From Burkholderiales bacterium (GTDB lineage Bacteria; Pseudomonadota; Gammaproteobacteria; Burkholderiales; Casimicrobiaceae), in contig JADYZP010000044.1 of NCBI GenBank assembly GCA_020853025.1, forward strand, positions 88,809-152,808: a DNA stretch of 64,000 nt, read 5' to 3'. The translations under genes were made by a program, and so were the position numbers. Positions 7,600-16,392 of this stretch are shown here, piece by piece (position 1 is the first letter of the stretch; each line of letters opens with the position of its first letter). Under the pieces are notes generated by a model. That model made no database searches. It was not told where the DNA came from and worked only from the letters and a program-made list of their open reading frames with translations.

Positions 7600-9084
7600 T
7601 TGAAGAAGCTGCGCATTCTGGATGAAACGCTGCGCAACGGACAGCAGTCGCTGTGGGCCACGCGCATGAAGACGAAATCGATGCTGCCCATCGCTCCCGT
7701 CATGGACGAGGCGGGCTTCGACACCATCGGCGTGATGGCGGGCGTTTCTTTCGAAACATCGGCGATGTACCTGTTCGAAGACCCGTGGGAGCGCATTCGA
7801 CTGCTGCGGCAGCATATGCCGAAAACGCGGCTCGATGTCCTCGTGCGCGCCAGAAACCTGTGGGGTTGGCAGAGTCAGCCGTACGACGTGCAGACGCTGT
7901 ACCTGGAAACTTTGCTCCGTAACGGCGTGGACAGCTTCAAGGTGTTCGACGGACTGAACGACCTGCGCAACATGGAGTGGCTGATCAAGGAGGGACGAAG
8001 GCTCGGCTTCAAGGTAAAGGGCCTGGTCGGCTATAACGACAGCCCGGCGCACTCGGACGCGTACCTTGCCGACAAGGCGAAGGAGTTCGCGGACCACGGG
8101 GTCGATGCGCTGATTCTGTCGGACTCGGCGGGGGTGATGGCGCCGGAGCGGGTACGCAGCGCCTTCGCGGCCATTCGCGAAGCCATCGGCGCCCTGGAGG
8201 TCCACTTCCACAGCCATACGACCACGGGGCTGACCAAGGATGGCTGCCGTGAGGCCATCCGATCCGGTGTCGACGTGATCTGGACTGCGGCGAGGCCGCT
8301 GGCCTACGGCACCTCCATTCCCTGGACGCTGGACATTGTCCGGATGGCGCGCGAAGAAGGCAGACAGATCGACGTCGACGAGAAGGTGGTTCGACAGATC
8401 GACGACTGGTTCTATTGGGTCGCGCATGAGGAGCGACGTCCGATCCCCGAGGAAGTGCGGTTCGATCCGGCGTTCTATCAGCGGTACGTCGGACATCAGA
8501 TACCGGGCGGAATGATTTCCAATCTGTGCAGACAGCTGCAGGACCTTCGCCTCGAACATCGCTTGCCCGAAGTGCTGGAAGAGGCGTCCCGCGTGCGCGC
8601 GGAGTTGGGCTACCCGCACATGTCGACGCCGTTTTCGCAGTTCGTCGGCGTGCAGGCGGTGCTGAACGTGACGGGAGGCAAGCGCTACGCCACCGTTCCG
8701 GAGGCGGTTCGCCTCTACGCGCGCGGGTACTTCGGCAGGCATATCCATCCTCTGGATCCGGAGGTGCTCGACATTCTGGTCGGCGATGCTCCGCTGATCG
8801 ACTCCCTCGAAGGCCTGGACGAGCCGGCACTGCCCAGGATCCGCGCGGAACACGGCCCGTTCGAGTCCGACGAAGACCTGCTGCTGTTCCTGTTTCTGAA
8901 CCCTGCCGCATACGGTAATTTCAGGAAAAACAGGAAGCCGATAACCTGGAATCCCCGACGCTGCCCGGTGACGGCGTTGGTGAAGGAACTGGTCAATCGC
9001 ACCGACCTGGCATCGGTCGAGGTGGAGCGCGGTTCATTGAAGCTCGCGCTGTCGGGTCCCCGGGACGGGAGCCGCCGCGCATGA
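7600..9084 (+). CDS. HMGL-like carboxyltransferase (PycB/OadA type) with altered metal site
   Basis: A 494-residue protein of the pyruvate carboxylase CT / oxaloacetate decarboxylase alpha / transcarboxylase 5S family: an HMGL-like TIM barrel (about 1-280) and a PYC_OADA domain (about 290-460, with IPGGMISNL at 301-309 and TPFSQFVGVQAVLNV). It has no biotinyl domain. The signature LRDxxQS reads LRNGQQS, so Asn13 replaces the metal-ligand Asp. The KDMAG motif reads LSDSAGVM, so Ser174 replaces the carboxylated Lys. The HxH ligands remain (His204, His206). TTG is the likely start, with GGAGG about 8 nt upstream. It is probably a carboxyltransferase for an unidentified substrate. The stop overlaps the next ATG by 4 bp. 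Confidence 0.8.
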   Translation: MKKLRILDETLRNGQQSLWATRMKTKSMLPIAPVMDEAGFDTIGVMAGVSFETSAMYLFEDPWERIRLLRQHMPKTRLDVLVRARNLWGWQSQPYDVQTLYLETLLRNGVDSFKVFDGLNDLRNMEWLIKEGRRLGFKVKGLVGYNDSPAHSDAYLADKAKEFADHGVDALILSDSAGVMAPERVRSAFAAIREAIGALEVHFHSHTTTGLTKDGCREAIRSGVDVIWTAARPLAYGTSIPWTLDIVRMAREEGRQIDVDEKVVRQIDDWFYWVAHEERRPIPEEVRFDPAFYQRYVGHQIPGGMISNLCRQLQDLRLEHRLPEVLEEASRVRAELGYPHMSTPFSQFVGVQAVLNVTGGKRYATVPEAVRLYARGYFGRHIHPLDPEVLDILVGDAPLIDSLEGLDEPALPRIRAEHGPFESDEDLLLFLFLNPAAYGNFRKNRKPITWNPRRCPVTALVKELVNRTDLASVEVERGSLKLALSGPRDGSRRA

Positions 9085-10427
9085 GGCCCGCACGGACGAA
9101 CCCGATAGCGGTCATCATCGCCGTCGGCGCCCTGACCGCGGCCTGCGCGACCGCGCAATGCCCGCCGCAGGTCCCGGCACAGGGTGCCGCGCTGCCGGGA
9201 CCTTTGCCGTTGTTTCCGGCGGACAACGGGTGGAACCTCGACGTGTCGGCGGCGCCGGTCGATCCGGCGTCGGCGAGCTTCATCGCCTTTATCGACAATG
9301 GCGGAACGCGCCACCTGCGGCCGGACTTCGGCGGCGTCGCGACGCCTTCGGGCAGTGAGATCTACGGCATGCCCTACGCCGTCGTCGACGGCGCGCAGCC
9401 GAAGCTGCCGGTCCATTTCGACTATCCCGACGAGAGCGACGGCGTGGATAGTACGGGACGGGCGATCGACTTCTACCCGATCCCCGCGCGCGCGATTGGT
9501 GAGTCGCAATGGATCGAAGGCGGCGCTCCCGGCTCGGTCGACCAGCGCAGCGAGAATGACCGGCACCTGCTGATCGTCGACTGCACGCACCGGCACCTCT
9601 ACGAGCTCTACAACGTTTACCACGACAGCCAATCCGGGCGCTGGTACGCGGGATCGGGCGCGTTCTTCGACCTTGACAGCAACGCCCGCCGCCCCGAAGG
9701 CTGGACGTCGGCCGACGCCGCGGGCCTGGCCATCCTGCCCGGTCTCGTTCGCTACGACGAGGCGTGGAATCCGGCCGTGACGGACATCGGACACGCGTTT
9801 CGTGTGACGGTACGCGCCACCAACGGCTACGTGTTTCCCGCGTCGCACCGTGCCGGATCGACGGCCGGCGCCTTGCCTATGGGCGCACGGTTGCGCCTCA
9901 AGGCAGTTGTCGACGGCAAGGATCCAGCGCTGCGCAGCAATGACCCCAATGTCCGCAAGATCTTTCGCGCCTTGCAGAAGCACGGCCTTATCGTCGCCGA
10001 CAACGGCAGCGATCTCTACGTCACCGGCACCTTCGACACTCGGTGGAACAACGACATCCTCAATCCGGCGTTCGCCTTGCTGACCGCCCGTGACTTCGAC
10101 ATCATCCGGCTGGGGTGGAATCCGCGCGCGACGGCGGCAGCGCTGGCATCGATAGCATTGCTGCCGTCCGCGGTTGCCGGCGGCCGCTCGTCGTTCGCCG
10201 TGGTGACGCTGTCCGCGCCGGCAGGCGGGCAGGGTGCTCGCGTTTTACTGCGCAGTTCCAATCCGGAGCTGGCTGCGGTTCCCGCCACGGTCGTCGTTGC
10301 CGCCGGCGCCACGTCGGCGCACGCGATGGTGAAGACGCGCCCGACGCGCCGCGCTGCCACGGTGACGCTATCGGCGGACCTCGATGGAACGACGCAGACT
10401 TCCGCGCTGACAGTCAGCGTTCGCTAG
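9081..10427 (+). CDS. exported protein of unknown function with C-terminal Ig-like domain
   Basis: A 448-residue protein with a signal peptide (MRPARTNPIAVIIAVGALTAAC); the sequence ALTAAC could be a weak lipobox, otherwise signal peptidase I cleaves nearby. Residues 30-350 form a single unrecognised domain with FPADNGWNLDVS, DRHLLIVDCTHRHLYELYN and FPASHRAGS, rich in Trp, His and Asp. Residues 355-448 look like a bacterial Ig-like beta-sandwich (SSNPELAAVPATVVVAAG). I do not recognise the main domain. Its ATG overlaps the stop of the carboxyltransferase gene (ATGA), so it is probably translated with the carboxylase operon, perhaps capturing or processing the extracellular substrate. That role is inference. 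Confidence 0.7.
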   Translation: MRPARTNPIAVIIAVGALTAACATAQCPPQVPAQGAALPGPLPLFPADNGWNLDVSAAPVDPASASFIAFIDNGGTRHLRPDFGGVATPSGSEIYGMPYAVVDGAQPKLPVHFDYPDESDGVDSTGRAIDFYPIPARAIGESQWIEGGAPGSVDQRSENDRHLLIVDCTHRHLYELYNVYHDSQSGRWYAGSGAFFDLDSNARRPEGWTSADAAGLAILPGLVRYDEAWNPAVTDIGHAFRVTVRATNGYVFPASHRAGSTAGALPMGARLRLKAVVDGKDPALRSNDPNVRKIFRALQKHGLIVADNGSDLYVTGTFDTRWNNDILNPAFALLTARDFDIIRLGWNPRATAAALASIALLPSAVAGGRSSFAVVTLSAPAGGQGARVLLRSSNPELAAVPATVVVAAGATSAHAMVKTRPTRRAATVTLSADLDGTTQTSALTVSVR

Positions 10428-10513
10428 GCGCCCTCTTAGCGGCGGGGGTGCCGCCGTTGGTGATACCATCCGGCGCTGCGCGCGACCTGACGCGTCACTG
10501 GAGGATTCGAGGC

Positions 10514-11467
10514 ATGCAGGAGAAGAAATTCGCGTCCCAGGCCGACCTCGAGGAGAAAAAGGTCAGCTTCGATCGCCTGTCCGACCACGCCTACGCGTAT
10601 ACGGCGGAAGGCGACCCGAATACCGGCATCGTCATCGGCGATAACGCCGTGATGGTGATCGACACGCAGGCAACCCCGGTGATGGCGCAGGACGTCATCC
10701 GGCGCATCCGCGAAGTCACCGACCTGCCGATCCGCTACGTCGTGCTGTCGCACTATCACGCGGTGCGCGTGCTCGGCGCTGCCGGTTACGCGCCCGAACA
10801 CATCATCGCCAGTCGCGATACCTACGAGCTCATCATCGAGCGCGGTGAGCAGGACATGAAAAGCGAGATCGAGCGCTTTCCGCGCCTCTTTCGCGCGGTC
10901 GAGTCGGTGCCCGGCCTGACGTGGCCGACGATCGTCTTCGAACGCCGGATGACGCTGTGGCTGGGCAAGCTGCAGGTCGAATTGATGCAGCCCGGCCGCG
11001 GGCACACGCGCGGCGACACCATCGCCTGGCTGCCGCAGGAAAAAATCCTGTTCTCCGGCGATTTGGTCGAGTACGCGGCGACACCGTATACCGGAGACGC
11101 CTACCTCGCCGACTGGCCGGCGACGCTGGACGCGCTGGCGGCGCTGGAGCCCGAAAAGCTGGTGCCGGGCCGCGGCGCGTCGCTGCAGGACAAGGCGGCG
11201 GTCAAGGCGGGGCTCGACGGCACGCGCGCGTTCGTGACGGCGATGTACGAAAGCGTCCGGCAGGGGGCGCGGGCCGGCAAGGACCTGCGCACCGTGTACC
11301 GGGAGACCTACGCGGCGCTGAAGCCGCGCTTCGGCGATTGGGTGATCTTCGATCACTGCCTGCCTTTCGACGTCACGCGCGCCTACGACGAGGCCACAGA
11401 CTTCCCGCATCCACGCATCTGGACCGCGGAGCGCGACCGGGAGATGTGGCGGTCGCTGGAAGGCTGA
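10514..11467 (+). CDS. MBL-fold protein with degenerate metal site
   Basis: A 317-residue metallo-beta-lactamase-fold protein (start at 10514, preceded by GGAGGATTCGAGGC). The fold is clear: GIVIGDNAVMVIDTQATP, VVLSHYHAVRVLGA, QPGRGHTRGDTIAWLP and FSGDLVEY. The zinc motif HxHxDH reads HYHAVR, losing Asp and the last His, and the C-terminal GHG motif reads GRG. His of GRGHT and Asp of SGD remain. It may bind one metal or act non-hydrolytically. It leads a co-directional group with an FAD monooxygenase, a DUF2783 protein and homogentisate dioxygenase, so a role in aromatic catabolism is likely. An in-frame extension to 10115 overlaps the previous gene and is rejected. Confidence 0.82.
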   Translation: MQEKKFASQADLEEKKVSFDRLSDHAYAYTAEGDPNTGIVIGDNAVMVIDTQATPVMAQDVIRRIREVTDLPIRYVVLSHYHAVRVLGAAGYAPEHIIASRDTYELIIERGEQDMKSEIERFPRLFRAVESVPGLTWPTIVFERRMTLWLGKLQVELMQPGRGHTRGDTIAWLPQEKILFSGDLVEYAATPYTGDAYLADWPATLDALAALEPEKLVPGRGASLQDKAAVKAGLDGTRAFVTAMYESVRQGARAGKDLRTVYRETYAALKPRFGDWVIFDHCLPFDVTRAYDEATDFPHPRIWTAERDREMWRSLEG

Positions 11468-11518
11468 AACGCGCGCACCCGCGCCGGCGGCGCAGCGTCG
11501 CCCGGTATTTCACGCACC

Positions 11519-13147
11519 ATGTACCAGTATCCGACCTACGAATACCGGCGCCCGCCCGAACTGGACGGCACGTCGCGGCACTGCCCGGTCGTCGTGGTCG
11601 GCGCCGGTCCGGTGGGCCTTACTGTCGCCATCGACCTCGCACAGCGCGGCATCGCCGTGCTGTTGATCGACGACGACAACACGGTCAGCATGGGCTCGCG
11701 GGCAATCTGCTATTCGAAGCGGACGCTGGAGATCCTCGACCGCCTGGGCTGCGGCGAGACCGTGGCGAGCAAGGGTGTGCGCTGGCATGTCGGCAAGGTG
11801 TATCAGGGCAGCGAACTCGCCTACCAGTTCGACCTGCTGCCGGACTCCGGTCATCGCCGGCCGGCCTTCGTCAACCTGCAGCAGTATCATTTCGAGGAAT
11901 GCCTGGTCCGCCGCGCGCAGGACTTGCCCGCACTCGAAATCCGCTGGCGGCAGCGGGTCAGCGAAGTCACGCAGCAGGCCGACCGCGTCGACCTCAGCGT
12001 GACCACCGACGACGGCGAATATGCGCTCTCCTGTGACTGGCTGATCGCCTGCGATGGCGCGCGCAGCCCGGTGCGCCAGATGCTGGGGCTCGATTTCGAG
12101 GGCCAGGTGTTTCGCGACCGGTTCCTGATCGCCGACATCCACATGACGTCGGACTTCCCGGCCGAGCGCCGTTTCTGGTTCGATCCTCCATTTCATCCCA
12201 ACCAGTCGGTGCTCCTGCATCGGCAGCCCGACGATATCTGGCGGGTGGACTTCCAGCTGGGCTGGGACGCGGATCCTGAACTCGAAAAGCGCGCCGACCG
12301 CATCATGCCGCGGCTGCGCGCGATGCTCGGTCCCGACGCACGCTTCGAGATCGAGTGGGCGAGCGTCTACACTTTCTCCTGCCGCAGAATGCAGAAGTTC
12401 CGGCATGGTCGCCTCCTGTTCGCCGGCGATTCCGCGCACCTGGTGAGTCCCTTCGGCGCACGTGGCGCCAACAGCGGCATCCAGGACGCCGACAATCTCG
12501 CCTGGAAGCTCGAACTCGTTTTGCGCGGACTGGCGCCGGAGGTGCTTCTCGACAGCTACGACAGCGAGCGCGTCGCCGCGGCCGACGAAAGCCTCGCCAA
12601 CTCGACGCGGGCGACCGACTTCATCACGCCGAAAAGTCCGGTTTCACGCTGTTTTCGCGATGCCGTGCTCGCGCTGGCGCGCCGCCATCCGTTTGCGCGC
12701 GGCCTGGTCAACAGCGGCCGGCTGTCGGTGCCCTCGGTGCTCGCGCGTTCGCCGCTCAACACCGCCGATCGCGACACCTTCGCCGGGGCGATGCTGCCAG
12801 GTACGGTGGCGGCCGATGCGCCGGTCGAGGGCGAAGCCGGCGCCTGGCTGCTCGAGTACCTGGGCGGTGGTTTCGTGCTGCTCGTCTTCGGAGATGCCGT
12901 CGACGACACGGCGGCGCGCGCGGTATCCGAGGATCCGATCGGCTGCCGTGTCGTGCAGGTGGGAGGCGCTCAGGGCGCTGCGCGCCTTCGCGTGCGTGAC
13001 GTGCAGGGCCTGGCAGCCGCGCGCTATGATGGCAAGGCGGGCACCTGTTATCTGCTGCGTCCCGACCAGCATGTCTGCGCGCGCTGGCGCGCCTTCGACG
13101 CGGACGCCGTGCGCGCGGCGCTGGCATGCGCAACGGCGCAGGTTTAG
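11519..13147 (+). CDS. FAD-dependent aromatic monooxygenase (MhpA-like)
   Basis: A 542-residue class A flavoprotein hydroxylase. It carries VVVVGAGPVGLTVAIDLA (about 23-40) for FAD, a DG motif in ACDGARSPVR (about 178-187) and the GD motif GDSAHLVSPFGARGANSGIQ, which binds ribityl and begins the DAD-type helix. The C-terminal 120 residues form the usual thioredoxin-like tail. Such enzymes use NAD(P)H and O2 to hydroxylate phenolic rings; 3-(3-hydroxyphenyl)propionate hydroxylase is the nearest named relative, but the substrate here is probably a compound feeding homogentisate. It lies 14 bp before the DUF2783 gene and close to hmgA, in one operon. Confidence 0.85.
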   Translation: MYQYPTYEYRRPPELDGTSRHCPVVVVGAGPVGLTVAIDLAQRGIAVLLIDDDNTVSMGSRAICYSKRTLEILDRLGCGETVASKGVRWHVGKVYQGSELAYQFDLLPDSGHRRPAFVNLQQYHFEECLVRRAQDLPALEIRWRQRVSEVTQQADRVDLSVTTDDGEYALSCDWLIACDGARSPVRQMLGLDFEGQVFRDRFLIADIHMTSDFPAERRFWFDPPFHPNQSVLLHRQPDDIWRVDFQLGWDADPELEKRADRIMPRLRAMLGPDARFEIEWASVYTFSCRRMQKFRHGRLLFAGDSAHLVSPFGARGANSGIQDADNLAWKLELVLRGLAPEVLLDSYDSERVAAADESLANSTRATDFITPKSPVSRCFRDAVLALARRHPFARGLVNSGRLSVPSVLARSPLNTADRDTFAGAMLPGTVAADAPVEGEAGAWLLEYLGGGFVLLVFGDAVDDTAARAVSEDPIGCRVVQVGGAQGAARLRVRDVQGLAAARYDGKAGTCYLLRPDQHVCARWRAFDADAVRAALACATAQV

Positions 13148-13160
13148 GAAGCCAGGCGCG

Positions 13161-13382
13161 ATGGCCACACTCGACACCCAAGCCAATATCCCCGCCCCCG
13201 ACGACTTCTACGAAGCGCTGATCGGGCTCCACCGCGACTTGAGCGACGCGCAAAGCGCGCTGGTCAATGCCAAGCTGATCCTGCTGCTTGCCAACCACAT
13301 CGGCGACCCGCAGGTGCTGCGCGAAGCAATGGCGGCGGCACGCGAGGATGTGCTCGTTTCCGTGCCGACGCACGCTTCCTGA
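13161..13382 (+). CDS. DUF2783 protein
   Basis: A 73-residue cytosolic protein, [20 protein letters not shown] at the N-terminus and a helical [23 protein letters not shown] core, matching DUF2783. The family is repeatedly found between an FAD monooxygenase and hmgA, as here (14 bp after the former, 25 bp before the latter). It may be a small partner of the monooxygenase; no catalytic residues are evident. Confidence 0.8.
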   Translation: MATLDTQANIPAPDDFYEALIGLHRDLSDAQSALVNAKLILLLANHIGDPQVLREAMAAAREDVLVSVPTHAS

Positions 13383-13407
13383 CACGCCTCGAATGAAAGG
13401 GACACCC

Positions 13408-14763
13408 ATGGCCACCGCCACTGCCGTCCGTGCCACCGCGACTCCGGCCGCCAGCGGCGCCGATGCGTCGCCTCCCGCGTATCAGTCGGGCTTTGGCAAC
13501 GAGTTTGCGACCGAAGCCATCGCCGGTGCGCTGCCGGTCGGACAGAACTCGCCGCAGCGTCCTCCGTACGGGCTTTACGCCGAGCAGATCTCCGGCTCCG
13601 CGTTCACCGCACCGCGCGCAGCCAATCGCCGCACGTGGACGTACCGGATCCGGCCCGCCGCGATGCACGAGCCATTCCGGCCGCTCGGCAACGGTCGTAT
13701 CGTCAGCCGTTTCGGCGAAGTGCCGACACCACCGAACCAGCTGCGCTGGGATCCGTTGCCGCTGCCGACGGAGGCGACCGACTTCGTCGACGGCCTGGTG
13801 ACGATGGCCGGCATCGGGGACCCTGCGGCGATGTCCGGTTGCGCGCTGCACGTCTTTGCGGCGAACCGGTCGATGGCGCAGCGCCATTTCTCCAATTCCG
13901 ACGGCGAGATGCTCATCGTTCCACAGCACGGCCGCCTGCGCTTCCTCACCGAACTGGGGCGCATCGACGTCGAGCCGCAGGAGATCGTCGTGATCCCCCG
14001 CGGCGTCCGTTTTCGCGTCGAATTGCAGGATGCGGCAGCGCGCGGCTACGTCTGCGAGAATTACGGCGCCCATCTGCGACTGCCCGACCTCGGCGTCATC
14101 GGTTCCAACGGGCTTGCCAATCCGCGTGACTTCCTGACGCCGCAGGCTTGGTACGAGGATCGGGAAGGATCCTTCGAACTCGTGACCAAGTTCGTCGGCA
14201 ATCTGTGGACTGCGGACGTCGATCATTCGCCACTCGACGTCGTTGCCTGGCACGGCAACTATGCACCCTACAAGTACGACCTGCGGCGCTTCAACGCCAT
14301 TGGATCGATCAGCTTCGACCACCCGGACCCGTCGATCTTCCTGGTGCTGCAGTCGCAGACCGACACTCCGGGTGTCGACGCCATCGACTTCGCGATCTTT
14401 CCACCGCGAATCCTGGCGATGGAGCACACCTTCCGGCCGCCATGGTTCCATCGCAACGTGGCGAGCGAGTTCATGGGGCTCGTCCACGGCGCCTACGACG
14501 CCAAGGCCGAGGGCTTCCTGCCCGGTGGTGCGAGCCTGCACAACTGCATGACCGGACACGGCCCGGATGCCGAGACCTTCGACCGCGCAAGCCGCGCCGA
14601 TCTTTCGACGCCGACGCGGATCACCGACACGATGGCGATCATGTTCGAGACGCGCAACGTGATCCGGCCGACCCGCTTCGCGCTCGAATCGGCACAGTTG
14701 CAGGGCGAGTATTACCGCTGCTGGCAGGATCTGCCGAAGCAGTTCGATCCGGAACGACGTTGA
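13408..14763 (+). CDS. hmgA: homogentisate 1,2-dioxygenase
   Basis: A 451-residue enzyme that opens homogentisate to maleylacetoacetate, the central step of tyrosine and phenylalanine breakdown. The N-terminal [13 protein letters not shown] and the iron ligands are clear: His348 and Glu354 in [12 protein letters not shown] and His384 in MTGHGPD, with the nearby His378 also conserved. Start chosen at 13408 because GAAAGGG lies 6-12 nt upstream; ATG 13393 would add five residues. No fumarylacetoacetase or maleylacetoacetate isomerase gene is in the window, so the lower pathway is encoded elsewhere. A REP-like hairpin follows the gene. Confidence 0.97.
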   Translation: MATATAVRATATPAASGADASPPAYQSGFGNEFATEAIAGALPVGQNSPQRPPYGLYAEQISGSAFTAPRAANRRTWTYRIRPAAMHEPFRPLGNGRIVSRFGEVPTPPNQLRWDPLPLPTEATDFVDGLVTMAGIGDPAAMSGCALHVFAANRSMAQRHFSNSDGEMLIVPQHGRLRFLTELGRIDVEPQEIVVIPRGVRFRVELQDAAARGYVCENYGAHLRLPDLGVIGSNGLANPRDFLTPQAWYEDREGSFELVTKFVGNLWTADVDHSPLDVVAWHGNYAPYKYDLRRFNAIGSISFDHPDPSIFLVLQSQTDTPGVDAIDFAIFPPRILAMEHTFRPPWFHRNVASEFMGLVHGAYDAKAEGFLPGGASLHNCMTGHGPDAETFDRASRADLSTPTRITDTMAIMFETRNVIRPTRFALESAQLQGEYYRCWQDLPKQFDPERR

Positions 14764-14824
14764 GCGCAGTGCGCAATGCAATGACACGCTCGAACGCTGG
14801 CGAATAACCCCATCGTCACCCCGA

Positions 14825-14850
14825 CCCTCTTCCGCCCTGGCGGGAGAGGG
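14825..14850. repeat. REP-like imperfect palindrome
   Basis: CCCTCT-T-CCGCC, CT loop, GGCGG-G-AGAGGG forms a 26-bp near-perfect hairpin with one T-G wobble pair. It is preceded by CACCCCGA, a layout that recalls the interspersed REP palindromes common in many Proteobacteria. It sits between hmgA and the enoyl-CoA hydratase gene, where it could stabilise or end the upstream transcript. No other copy was seen in the window. Confidence 0.6.
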
Positions 14851-14869
14851 CGCTCACGCAGAGGCTCCC

Positions 14870-15649
14870 ATGTCCGAATACCAATACATCATCGTCGAGA
14901 CCCGCGATCGCGTCGGCATCATCCGGCTCAATCGTCCGCAGCGGTTGAACGCGCTCGACGACGCGCTGGCGCGTGAACTGTCGGCGGCGCTGCATGCGTT
15001 CGACGCCGACCCGGCGATCGGCTGTATCGTGCTGACCGGCAACGAGCGCGCCTTCGCCGCGGGCGCCGACATCGGTGCGATGGCGCAATGGGACTATGCG
15101 AAAGTGCTCGGCGACGATTACATCACGCGCGACTGGGAAGAGGTGCGCCGAATCCGCAAGCCGGTGATTGCCGCCGTTGCCGGCTTTGCGCTGGGCGGCG
15201 GCTGCGAACTCGCGATGGCCTGCGACACGATCATCGCCGCCGACAGCGCGAAGTTCGGACAGCCCGAGGTCACGATCGGCACCATACCCGGCATGGGCGG
15301 CACGCAGCGGCTGCCGCGCGCGGTCGGCAAGGCGAAGGCCATGGACTGGTGCCTGACCGGCCGCATGCTGGACGCCGCCGAAGCCGAGCGCGCCGGGCTC
15401 GTCGCGCGCGTCGTTCCCGCCGACAGGCTCGAGGACGAGGCGCTGGCGATGGCCGCGAAAGTCGGCTCTTTTTCGCTGCCGGTGGTGATGAAGATCAAGG
15501 AGGCGATCAATCGCGCCTTCGAGTCGCCGCTTGCTGAAGGGCTGCTGTTCGAGCGCCGCGAGTTCCACTCGACCTTCGCGCTCGATGATCAGAAGGAGGG
15601 CATGCGCGCCTTCGTCGAGAAGCGCACGCCGGAGTTCCGGCATCGCTAG
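14870..15649 (+). CDS. enoyl-CoA hydratase
   Basis: A 259-residue crotonase. The oxyanion-hole segments AFAAGADIGAMAQ (about 62-74) and GFALGGGCELAMACD (about 103-117) are present, with catalytic Glu in CEL and in FGQPEVTIGTIPGMGGTQRLPR (Glu of QPEV). It adds water to 2-enoyl-CoA in beta-oxidation; the close match to PaaF-like short-chain enzymes suggests short or aromatic-derived acyl-CoA. It follows hmgA by 106 bp with the REP-like hairpin between, so it may have its own promoter. Confidence 0.92.
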   Translation: MSEYQYIIVETRDRVGIIRLNRPQRLNALDDALARELSAALHAFDADPAIGCIVLTGNERAFAAGADIGAMAQWDYAKVLGDDYITRDWEEVRRIRKPVIAAVAGFALGGGCELAMACDTIIAADSAKFGQPEVTIGTIPGMGGTQRLPRAVGKAKAMDWCLTGRMLDAAEAERAGLVARVVPADRLEDEALAMAAKVGSFSLPVVMKIKEAINRAFESPLAEGLLFERREFHSTFALDDQKEGMRAFVEKRTPEFRHR

Positions 15650-15680
15650 CGCGTCGATCCGGTAGAATCGACGGAATCCG

Positions 15681-16367
15681 TTGCGATTCCACCCACTTCG
15701 AGTGTCTTCCCGTCTTTTGCATTGTCGCGGCGTGGCCCTGAGCACGATCGTCCTGGCGGCGATGCTCGCGGCCGGCTGCGCGTCGGTCGGGCCGGCGTCG
15801 CTGCAGACACGGGTGCAATATACGTGGACGGATCCGAAGTACGCGGCGCCGCCGCTGTCGAAGGTTTTCGTCATCAGCATGATGGAGGTCGAGCCGGGCG
15901 GCCGCGAACACGTCGAAGACGCCATCGTCGCGCGACTCGCCAGCGCCGGAGTCGCCGGGGTGGCGTCGCATACGGTGCTGTCGCAGGATCCGCAGCAGCC
16001 AGGTCAATCACTGTCCGCCGCGATCGCCGCTTCCGGCGCCGGCGGCGTGCTGCTGGTCGAGGTGCGCGCGGTCGGCGCCTACGAGCCCTATACCGTCGGG
16101 GAGACGATCACGTCGATCTCGCCGGACACGATGGCGTCGTACAGGTATCTGCAGCGGCAGAACGTCTACCAGACGGGCGACTACAAGGTCGCCCAGATTC
16201 AGAGCGCGCTGTACCAGCCGTCGATGGGCAAGCAGGTATGGACGCTGTACACGAATTCCTACGACGCCTCCGATCTTGCGCGTAATCTGCCCGACTTCAC
16301 CTTCAAGCTGGTGGGCGCGATGCACAAGGACAGGATCATCGCCGCAGCGCCGAAGCCCGCCTCCTGA
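15681..16367 (+). CDS. outer-membrane-type lipoprotein, paralogue of the next gene
   Basis: A roughly 228-residue lipoprotein. A signal peptide ends in LAAMLAAGC, a good lipobox. The mature part has FVISMMEVEPGGREHVEDAIVARLASAGV and SGAGGVLLVEVRAV, an alpha/beta pattern resembling DUF4136-like lipoproteins. The start is uncertain: TTG 15681 gives a positively charged n-region, and TTG 15717 or GTG 15732 would shorten it. A -10-like TAGAAT at 15663-15668 would put the transcript start just before 15681. It shares layout and pattern with the lipoprotein 25 bp downstream, and the pair probably arose by duplication. Function unknown. Confidence 0.7.
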   Translation: MRFHPLRVSSRLLHCRGVALSTIVLAAMLAAGCASVGPASLQTRVQYTWTDPKYAAPPLSKVFVISMMEVEPGGREHVEDAIVARLASAGVAGVASHTVLSQDPQQPGQSLSAAIAASGAGGVLLVEVRAVGAYEPYTVGETITSISPDTMASYRYLQRQNVYQTGDYKVAQIQSALYQPSMGKQVWTLYTNSYDASDLARNLPDFTFKLVGAMHKDRIIAAAPKPAS

Positions 16368-16392
16368 TTCAGCCAACCCCAAGGTCCCCGCC

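Noticed and set aside
15652..15673. Inverted repeat CGTCGAT/ATCGACG before the lipoprotein pair as a terminator
   Set aside because: No T-run, and it overlaps the likely -10 element, so the stem is probably incidental.
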